Shown: positions 56,804 to 64,000 of the stretch, piece by piece
Layout of the letters: every line of letters begins with the position of its first letter
How positions within the stretch are numbered: the first letter of the stretch is position 1
Source: Closterium sp. NIES-65
Lineage: Eukaryota > Streptophyta > Zygnematophyceae > Desmidiales > Closteriaceae
NCBI GenBank assembly: GCA_948144175.1
Contig: CANXME010002010.1
Span: 62,001-126,000 of the forward strand
Direction: 5' to 3'
Length of the DNA stretch: 64,000 nucleotides
Made by a program: the position numbers and the translations under genes
Notes under the pieces: generated by a model
Seen by the model: only the letters and a program-made list of their open reading frames with translations
What the model was told of the DNA's origin: nothing
Databases searched by the model: none

Positions 56804-58516
56804 TGCTACTGCTTGTCGTCTTGACTACGCCGCTAGTCTTGTTGCTAAGTATGAGGATAGGCAGGAGGACTTTTAGTATATTGCAGCTGCTGTACCTCAT
56901 CTTGTGGCCATGCTGCTTGCCCCTGAGGGAGACCCGGATGCACCAGAGATCCCGACCCCACGCACTTACGCTGAGGTGATTATGGGTGAGTACTCCTCTC
57001 AGTGGCAGACAGCCATGAACGTAGAGATGGCATCCTGGAAGTCCACCGGCACTTACGTCGACGCAGTTCCCTCTCGTGGGGCAAACGTAGTCGATGACAT
57101 GTGGATTTCTAGGGTGAAGCAGCTGCCGGGTTCTCCGCCTGTCTTCAAGGCTCGTTACGTTGCACGACGCTTCAGTCAGCGACAGGGAGTTGACTTCTTC
57201 CAAACCTTCTTCCCCACCCCGAAGATGACCACTCTTCGGGTGTTGCAGCACGTTGCCGCTCAGCGTGACTACGAGCTTAAATCTCTCTTGACTTCAGCGC
57301 CTTCTTGCAGGGCAGTCTGCACGAGGAGATCTGGATGCGCCGTCCACCTGGCTTCACTGGGTCGTTCCCTCCTGGTACCCTGTGGAGGCTCCGTCGGCGA
57401 GTCCACGGTCTCCGTCAGGCACCTTGTCAGTGGTATGACATACTGAGGACGACACTTGCTACTCTTGGGTTTACCCCTTCCACTGCTGACCCGTCGCTGT
57501 TTCCGCGCACCGACACTTCATTCCCGCCGTTCTACATCCCCGTGTACGTCGACAACTTGGTCTTTGCCACTGCTGACACTGAGGCTCTCGCCCTTGTGAA
57601 GTCGGAGCTGGAAAAGAGACATACGTGCACAGACCTGGGTGAGCTGCGCAGCTACCTTGGCTTGCAGATCACTCGGGACAGAGTACGCCGCACCATCACA
57701 CTGACTCACTCACACATGGGGCAGCAGGTTCTTCAACGCTTCGGCTTCATTTCGCCACAGCCTACTCCTCTGGCTTCATGTCACTTGCTCTCAGCTCCAC
57801 CTTCGGATGAGTCCGTAGAGCCGAGTGGTCTGTACCCAGAGCTAGTGGGTTGCCTCATGTACCTTATGACCTGCACTCGTCCTGACCTTGCGTACCCTCT
57901 TGGCTTTCTGGCACGCTACGTGGCTCCTGGTACGCACCGAAAGGTGCACATGGATGCTGCAAAGAGGGTACAGCGGTACTTGTGCAGTACATCGGGCATG
58001 GGGCTCATGCTTGGTGGGCGAAGTCCAGTTGTCCTCACTGGGCACTCAGACCCTTCTTGGGTCGACGACGTGTCAACGCAGCGGTCATCACAGGGTTACA
58101 CCTTCACCCTTGGCTCAAGCTCTGTTTCCTGGCGGTCTACTCCCTCGTCTTCTGTTCTCAGCTCGAGTTGTGAGGCTGAGATCTACGCCATAGCCATGGT
58201 TGCATAAAAGTTAAGCTGGCTCACCTACCTGCTGACCGACTTAGAAGAGAGGCCTCGTTCTCCTCCAGTTCTGTACGTCGACAACAAGGCTGCCATTGCC
58301 TTGTGTCAGGACCACAGAACGGAGTCCAGTACGAAGCACATCGCTCTGCGTTACTTCCTTGCTCGAGAGTTGCAGCACCGTGGTCAGCTTCGTGTCGCTC
58401 ACGTGCCCACTCGAGCCAACACGGCTGATGTGTTCACCAAGGCTCTTCCGGCTGGTGATCATCAGCGCTTTTGTAATGCTTTAGGCCTTGTGCCTACGTT
58501 TCCTCACCTGCTGTAG
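56804..58516 (+). pseudogene. B1 reverse transcriptase-RNase H part, degenerate
   Basis: The reading resumes after A2 at ACRLDYAASLVAKYEDRQED. The RT N-terminal part is open in one frame (56904-57290: SSQWQTAMNVEMASWKSTGT, FKARYVARRFSQRQGVDFFQ). A frame change occurs near 57285, around the first catalytic Asp. The second frame (57305-58204) has LHEEIWMRRPPGFTG, then YVDN at 57545-57556 instead of YVDD, then CTRPDLAYPLGFLARY. RNase H shows SSCEAEIYAIAMVA. TAA at 58205 ends this frame, after which LYVDNKAAIALC and ANTADVFTKALPAGDHQRF reach TAG at 58514. The active-site change and stops make it inactive. Confidence 0.87.
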
Positions 58517-58744
58517 ACTTTGCTTGTACTGTGATCTACATATATATATGCCTGCATGCTTACTCTTGGTAGGTAGTGATAATTGTATTGTTGTTACATC
58601 TATACCTCTGCATGTGAACTGGCCTTGTGGCCCTCTGCTTGTGTTCGGTGTGTGTGGTGACATTTTGATCCACCCCGAGCTTGCTTTGCTTTTCTTGACC
58701 GGTCTTGTGACCCCATTTTTTCCCCCACTTTGCCTATGGGGGTG

Positions 58745-58870
58745 TGTCAAACTATATGTATATGATTTAATTATATGTAGGCTGTAGTGGGGTAGCCAAT
58801 ATGCGGTATAGGGTTTGTTACTTGTACCCAATCTCTCGATAGTCAACCATCCTTGCCTTTACTTTCGACA
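58745..58870 (+). repeat. 3' LTR of B1
   Basis: 126 bp, TGTCAAACTATATG to TTTCGACA, preceded by the purine run ATGGGGGTG. About 230 bases of untranslated 3' sequence lie between the RNase H stop and this LTR. Confidence 0.87.
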
Positions 58871-59032
58871 AAACCATCGAGGGAGGGCGGGGGGGCATCT
58901 CGGCAGATTCGAATTGAATTCATCAAGGGAGGGAATCCCATATTTGCACCTACTCGTTAACAAATATAATAAAGAATTTGTAAAAAAAGGGGGGTGTTAT
59001 AAATAATCAGCCAAGAGGGGGGGTATTGTAGA

Positions 59033-59322
59033 TGTTTGAAATCAGAATACAGTATAACGAATACTGTATACCAGTGTGCTATTTGGTTTTAGTGTAGTCC
59101 TCTTTATACGCTTTCAGGTCCTACAATAATTGTCGCAATTTATGTAGGGGCCACAATTATTGGAGCTTAGCATTATTGGAGGGTTGAGGGTACAATTATT
59201 GGTACACCATTATTGCTGTGAATGGGTCATTGTGGAAGGGTAGCTGGATGCATATATACCCTGCTGTGTCATTCTTCATCATCATTGAGTCATCATTGTG
59301 TTATCATTCTACTTTTCAATGA
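59033..59322 (+). repeat. 5' LTR of D1, truncated
   Basis: Begins TGTTTGAAATCAG and matches the 3' LTR to TTTTCAATGAT near 59322, where the two diverge. The last ~75 bases of the LTR and the primer site seem to be lost. A palindrome that is perfect in the 3' LTR is eroded here. Confidence 0.72.
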
Positions 59323-59350
59323 TGAGTATGGGAGTGCAGTGCATGGTGGG

Positions 59351-60540
59351 ATGAGAAGTGGACAGATTGGGCAGCTGGATGACGGAAATGGTCAAGTGGG
59401 CGTGGAAGGTGTGGGTTTTGCCTCCTACACTGTTGGTGCTCCCCCACTACGACGACTTGCGACTAACTCCCATCCCATTGGAGTCCTTCCCATGCCCAGG
59501 TCTCAACTTCATGGCGACAATGTCATACCTCTGCGTGCACCTCGTCCACCGATTGGAATACATTCTGTGGAGAACATGGAGCGGATGGGATACGGAATGC
59601 AGTCAAGTGGTGTCATGCGACGTGGTCAAGTGGAAGTGCTGGAACGGCATCTTGGTGGACAGAATGGGGACATGCGGCGCACAGTACAGCTACCTCGACC
59701 GTCAACCGTGCCTACTCTCTTTGACCCCGCTCCTTGTGAATACACGGAACAAGACAAGGAACGGCTGCCACGCAAAATGGCGGGAGCAACGGTGGACAAG
59801 GCGTTCACCACCACTCCGTTTGACAGCTCCTACTTCCGGGAGTGGGCACTATGGTTTCGTATGAACGCTCGCGTCACGAATCTGTGGGACTTCTTTGTGA
59901 CCTTGCAGTATCTGGTTACCATGGGAGATGGTGACATTCACGACGCTATGGAGCGGCTGGAAATGCTATAGGCGGATTACTCACAGCGTGCGGCGCTCAC
60001 TTTTTGGGTCCTACTACACAACGTGAGCGCCACAATTCAGCTATAGCTGGACATGTTCCAGGAATCCTATAGCCGAGCATATCAAGCATGGGAGTACTTA
60101 ATGGATACTTACCTGGCCAAAGATTCGGTGGCGAAGGTCTCTCTCATGAAACAGCTGGACCACCTAAAAATGGGGAAAGCGGAAAGGGTGGAGGAGTACG
60201 TCAACCGCGCAACAACAATCCGGGACAAGTTAGCACTCGCAGGGGAGATGGTGGATGAAGATACCTTCATCTTAAATCTGCTCACCAGACTACCGACGCA
60301 TTGGGAGGAGATGAGACACTCGGCAATGTTACACAACGTGACGGACAGTTTTACCTTCCACCGAATGATGATTCAGGAGCAGAGGTATCACGACCTCTTT
60401 ACGAAGGATTACCGTGACCGGCGTCCGCATCGCATGGCTAGACAAGCACGTGAAGGCCGCTCATCTTCTCCAACTGCTAAGGGTCCGTTGGAGAGAAAAC
60501 GCATGGCAAGGATGGAGATGCAAGTCACTCATCTCTCGTG
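59351..60540 (+). pseudogene. D1 gag, with stops
   Basis: From ATG 59351 (MRSGQIGQLDD) the frame runs to TAG at 59969. Another stop lies near 60043, then a frame is open from 60053 to a shift near 60530. Copia gag landmarks are TTPFDSSYFREWALWFRMNA, AYQAWEYLMDTYLAKDS, MKQLDHLKMGKAERVEEYVN and LLTRLPTHWEEMRHS. It would encode the particle protein. Both stops fall in otherwise continuous homologous reading, so it is a pseudogene. Confidence 0.8.
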
Positions 60541-61494
60541 TGCTGGTACTGCAAGGAACCAGGCCACCCCTTCTTCAAGTGTACTAAGGCACCCCCTGGC
60601 TGGTCACCACCAGGGTGGAAACCGCATACCCGCGAAAGGGCAAAACTGCACACCACCGACAGCCGTACGTTCTCTCCACGAAGGAGTGGCAGCCCCAAGC
60701 ATGACAACAATGCGTCAAAGCAGCAAGGGGTAGCCGGGGAAGTCAAGCAATGTACTGTTACATGCATTGCAACGGTGGGATCGTCACAAGCTACTTTACC
60801 ACCACCTAAAGCGTCATTTTGGATGCTAGACAGTGGATGCAGCCAGCACATGACTTCGGACAAGCGCTGGTTTCAAGAGTTACGGGAGTTGGACGAACAT
60901 GTCTATGTGGAGCTTGCTGATGGGAGCCAACTGCGCAGCACGATGACGGGAACGATTAGAGCAAGAGCACCTGGTGGGACAATAGTTCTCTACATTGAAG
61001 TCCTCTACGTACCTGGCTTGAAGAGCAACCTGCTCTCCTATTGTCAGCTGCTGAAAAAGGGGGCGCACATCAATACAATTGCCAATGGAGACACGGAGGT
61101 CACCATGACTGATGGAGAGGAGTATGTGCGGATTGGACTTGGCAAGAACGTGGGTGGAGTGCTCGTGGTGCAATATGAGCATGCACTTACATCCGCATGT
61201 GATCTTGGTCAGTCCCGTGATGATGCGTCATCAAACAAGCATGGTCATGAAGGGGTTACACTGTCCCGCACACTTGGGATGCACTTGAGTGGCCAGTCTG
61301 CACATGCGTCTGTGACATACCGCATGGCACACAAAACATGCATCGTGCGGAAGCCGGCACATGATGATACCATGGATGAAGTCTCACCCCACGTTGTGGT
61401 GTGGACTTCAGGGGGAGAGGGGCAAAGGACAACGAATTTAAGGTCATGGAGGCGAAGGAGCAGGCTCTGCAAAAGAGGACTCACTTGGAGCTGA
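60538..61494 (+). pseudogene. D1 zinc knuckle and protease
   Basis: An open frame of about 318 codons starts in the zinc knuckle CWYCKEPGHPFFKC (CX2CX4HX4C), which is the continuation of gag in another frame. Protease follows with WMLDSGCSQHMT (near 60822) and the downstream motif LYVPGLKSNLLSYCQLLKKG. After about 61200 the sequence no longer resembles copia, and no integrase follows. A one-base shift from gag near 60530 separates it from its start. Confidence 0.78.
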
Positions 61495-63048
61495 TGCAGC
61501 TGATGAAGTCAGTAGAGTTGAAAGAAGCAGAGGTACAACTGATGGCGTACCAGTGACTCGTGTTTCCATTTTGGAAAGTGTGGAAAATGTTGGTGGGAAA
61601 TGAGGTGGACAAGCCAAGCAAGCAGCATCTCACCTGCAATCTGCTGGCTGGTCATGGCAATCAAGTCAAGGATTGTGGAGTTGTACTCACCTGTGCGGCC
61701 ACCTCGCGTTGTGTTGCACAACGTGGCATCACCTAACTCCACACTCACTCATGTGCTTGTAGCTGTGTACGCGGATGACTACAAGCACATGGGTGGGAGG
61801 GGGGTGGGGTGTGGAGTGTATCTGGTGGAAAGGAGTGGGATATGGAGTCAAGGAGCATAAGTGGAAGACCTACTCACCAAGGTTGCCAATGAGCAGGGGT
61901 AGTAGGCAGAAAGGATGCAACCGGTCGGCGTCATTTGTCGTGATGCAGTGGTATCGTGCGATTGGTTGCTGCAGATGAACAGCACCGTCTGAGGGAAGGA
62001 TGGAGAACATACATGAAGCACGCATTACTGCATACCTGGTGTGCACGTTTCTCCATACTTGATATGCACATCTCGGCATACTTGGTGTGCACTTCATACT
62101 TGTAGTGGATATTTCTGCATACCTGGAGTGCAGAGTTGGGATACTTGGAGTGCGTCGGCATGCGCAACCCTCTAGCTGATGAAGTTCGGCAACTCCGACT
62201 GCTACCGTGTGTCGGCTGGAGTGTAGGGGGAGCATTACAAGCAAACATGGGTGAAGTCAGAGCGGACTTGGCATCACCCTTTGGTGTGGATTTAAGACAT
62301 GGACAGCCTTGTGCCAATCCCAGCACGAGGCAGGGGGGGAAAGGCAAGGTTTACAGAGAAATGCAAAGGGAGAAAAGCAGGGGGAGAAAGGACCACTAAG
62401 ATGCAGCAGGCGCGGACAGGAAAATGCTACCACAGACGCGCACCAGTTGTCAGCTGCTGACGAACGCCAGGTCAACGCTTTAATTGCGCGAAGTGTTTGC
62501 CTGCCAATGTAGTTCTGCGTCAGCCACACGCAATGCGTCCTCCGCTACCGGCTATCCGCAACCGTGATCGTCGCCAACGCCCGTCAAGTGTGGTCGTCGC
62601 ATCGTCGCGTCGTTCCGCAGCAGGCGTGCGATAAAGTTTACGAATTCGGAAACTTGGCGGGCGCTAATGGCATTCCGCCTCGACGATACAAGCATTCCAC
62701 CACGACGATACAGGCATTCCGCCACGACGATACAGGCATTCCGCCATGATTTTGAGGATATTTTGCCATGGAGCTGCTACGATTTCCTCAGCAGCAGCCA
62801 CTTCTCTCTTGATCTCGATCTAGGATGTCGAGATTGGACAGAGGGATTCGAAAACGTGAAGTAATGTGGTTTGGTTGGAGTTTGGAAGGCCCAAAGGCTG
62901 GGAGGGGAAATGTGCTACAGTGACAAGCAGTTTGGCCAACACCTAAGCCTAGCTTGGTGGGCACACCCCTACTTTGTGGTGGTACACCAACTCGACCGTC
63001 CTATCCTCCAAGGAAAACGGATTCACTAAAACCTACAGCAAGGGGGAG
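61495..63048 (+). other. D1 non-coding 3' part with short repeats
   Basis: There is no supportable gene in 1.5 kb between the protease frame and the 3' LTR. It holds a degenerate repeat with the theme CATACTTGGTGTGCAC (about 62028-62155). A 23-base repeat around GACGATACAGGCATTCCGCC occurs about three to four times at 62671-62750. The polypurine tract AAGGGGGAG lies just before the LTR at 63040-63048. Confidence 0.65.
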
Positions 63049-63412
63049 TGTTGGAAATCCGAATAAAGTATAACGAATACTGTATATCAGTGTGTTGTTT
63101 GGTTTTAGTGTAGTCCTTTTTATAAGCTTTCAGGTCCTACAATAATTGTCACAATTATTGTAGGGGCCACAATTATTAGAGCTCAGCATTATTGGAGGGT
63201 AGAGGGTACAATTATTGATACACCATTATTGGTATGAATGGGTCATTCTGAAAGGGTAGCTGGATGCATATGTACCCTGCTGTGTCACTTCTTCATCATC
63301 ATTGAGTCGTCATTGTGTTATCATTCTACTTTTCAATGATCAGTGCAAGATTTCTATCTTGTTCTATTCTACAAACATGTTTCCGCTACGCTGCCGCTAT
63401 GCCTTTCTCGCA
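63049..63412 (+). repeat. 3' LTR of D1
   Basis: 364 bp, from TGTTGGAAATCC to CTTTCTCGCA, followed by GTAGA. It contains a perfect 13-base inverted repeat around one base (CTACAATAATTGT at 63137-63149 and its complement at 63151-63163) and more ACAATTATT words. Confidence 0.75.
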
Positions 63413-63504
63413 GTAGAAACGAGGTCACCCATAGCACCCACCCCGCACAAACTACCCGGGGGTGCTCAATCATGGGGGTTGTTTTGTCCGGGAGAATACT
63501 CAGA

Positions 63505-63631
63505 AAACTAGAACGAGAATGAATGAACTATGAAAGAGTTGGGTATAAGTACTAACCCTAATTGGGTTGTACCACTTATGGGCTACCCCACTACAGCCTA
63601 CACAAAATGCATAAGCTATGATGTTCTGACA
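63505..63631 (-). repeat. 3' LTR of B3
   Basis: Minus-strand TGTCAGAACATCATAGC through GTGTAGGCTGTAGTGGGGTA to CATTCATTCTCGTT, closely matching the B2 LTR. The far end is uncertain by a few bases. Confidence 0.75.
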
Positions 63632-63838
63632 CACCCCCATAGGCAAAGTGGGGGAGAGCAAGGGGTCACAAGACCAGTCAAGCAAAGCAAAGCAAGCTCA
63701 GGGTGGATCACAAAGTCACCACACATTACGAGCACAAGTTCAAGGCCACAAGGCCAGTTCACATGCAGGAGTACATATATATAAAATGATAGACAAGCAA
63801 GAGCAGGTGTATATATATATGTAACAGTATAAACAAGG

Positions 63839-64000
63839 TCAAGAGGTGAGCAAGTGAGGCAAGGAAGGCACAAGACCCAGCTGAGTAAAGAAGCGCTGAT
63901 GATCACAAGGCACAAGCGCCTTGGTGAAGATATCAGCAGTGTTGGCCTCAGAGGCCACGTACGCAAGGCGCAACTGACCACGGTGCTGCAGCTCACGAGC
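63839..64000 (-). CDS. B3 RNase H C-terminus (partial)
   Basis: 53 codons enter from the right edge and end at TGA (63839-63841). They show ARELQHRGQL, ANTADIFTKAL and HQRFFTQLGLVP, the standard end of copia RNase H and the same end as B1 (ANTADVFTKALPAGDHQRF). The visible part has no break; whether the whole element is intact cannot be judged from here. Confidence 0.85.
   Translation of the reverse strand, partial: ARELQHRGQLRLAYVASEANTADIFTKALVPCDHQRFFTQLGLVPSLPHLLTS

Larger units (their letters stand above)
21828..58870 (+). mobile_element. B1, short-LTR copia element split by nested insertions
   Basis: Two 126-bp LTRs (21828-21953 and 58745-58870) begin TGTCAAA and end GACA. B1 internal sequence is present in three pieces: 21954-25992, 49119-50125 and 56804-58744. 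The first gap is the A3 nest (25993-49118). The second is A2 (50126-56803). Across both gaps the B1 reading continues as in the minus-strand relative B2 (LRE then WYARR, and AELVDFAT then ACRLDYAASL). No target duplication is visible at the outer ends (AATTC versus AAACC). Confidence 0.85.
59033..63412 (+). mobile_element. D1, gag-protease-only copia derivative
   Basis: A 3' LTR (63049-63412) and an incomplete 5' LTR (59033 to about 59322) share the start TGTT(T/G)GAAATC and about 290 bases. GTAGA at 59028-59032 and 63413-63417 is a five-base target duplication that supports both outer ends. The interior has gag and protease but no recognisable integrase or reverse-transcriptase core. It would depend on other elements for mobility, or is a deletion relic. 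Confidence 0.75.
63505..64000 (-). mobile_element. B3, 3' end of a minus-strand family-B copia element
   Basis: The RNase H end, 3' untranslated part and LTR of a third B element; the rest lies beyond the right edge. The LTR starts TGTCAGAAC at 63631 (minus strand) after the purine run ATGGGGGTG. It extends about 127 bases to near 63505, where its end does not show the canonical CA. Confidence 0.8.

Overview
This window is a repeat-dense stretch of a nuclear genome from the green lineage. Two facts place it there. The long-terminal-repeat (LTR) retrotransposons carry primer-binding sites matching the 3' end of initiator-methionine tRNA (TGGTATCAGAGC), which is typical of plant Ty1/copia elements. 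The two non-retroelement genes have GT-AG introns. The GC-rich coding, the possible Plavaka-type transposase and the copia families would fit a streptophyte alga, but the species cannot be fixed from the sequence. No rRNA, tRNA, CRISPR array, prokaryotic operon or recognisable housekeeping gene was seen. || LEFT PART (1-16503). The minus strand from 1 to 1606 holds several exons of a probable Plavaka/KDZ-like DNA transposase. It runs off the left edge and is cut on its 5' side by a copia element, A1 (1607-8365, target duplication AGTAC). To the right lie a 178-bp satellite (9088-10003) and the one gene that is not obviously a transposon: six plus-strand exons (10810-15963) whose splice phases all agree. 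It encodes an unrecognised protein with a very long Glu/Asp tract and a conserved-looking C-terminal half. Its third intron holds a 1.5-kb minisatellite with about 33 copies of TGACGTGGC. || MIDDLE (16504-21827). A heavily deleted minus-strand copia relic (E1) carries a fragment of a family-A LTR at its 5' end, followed by 1.2 kb of AT-rich sequence without a supportable gene. || RIGHT PART (21828-58870) is one composite. A short-LTR copia element (B1, plus strand) was hit twice by family-A elements. One family-A insertion (A3) received a minus-strand B element (B2). B2 then received another A element (A4), and A4 received both a family-A insertion now reduced to a solo LTR and a young, apparently intact family-C element (C1, 28970-35474). 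The second hit on B1 is a nearly intact A element (A2, 50126-56803). Target duplications AGTAG/AGTGG, AACCC, AAGCA and TGCTA fix most of this order. A missing B2 end is best explained by recombination between two A LTRs. || RIGHT EDGE (59033-64000). A gag-protease-only copia derivative (D1) is followed by the 3' end of a third B element (B3, minus strand) that leaves the window. || Function: C1 is the only element with complete gag, protease, integrase, reverse transcriptase and RNase H in one open frame, so it is the only plausible autonomous element here. A2 differs by two stop codons. All others are visibly broken.
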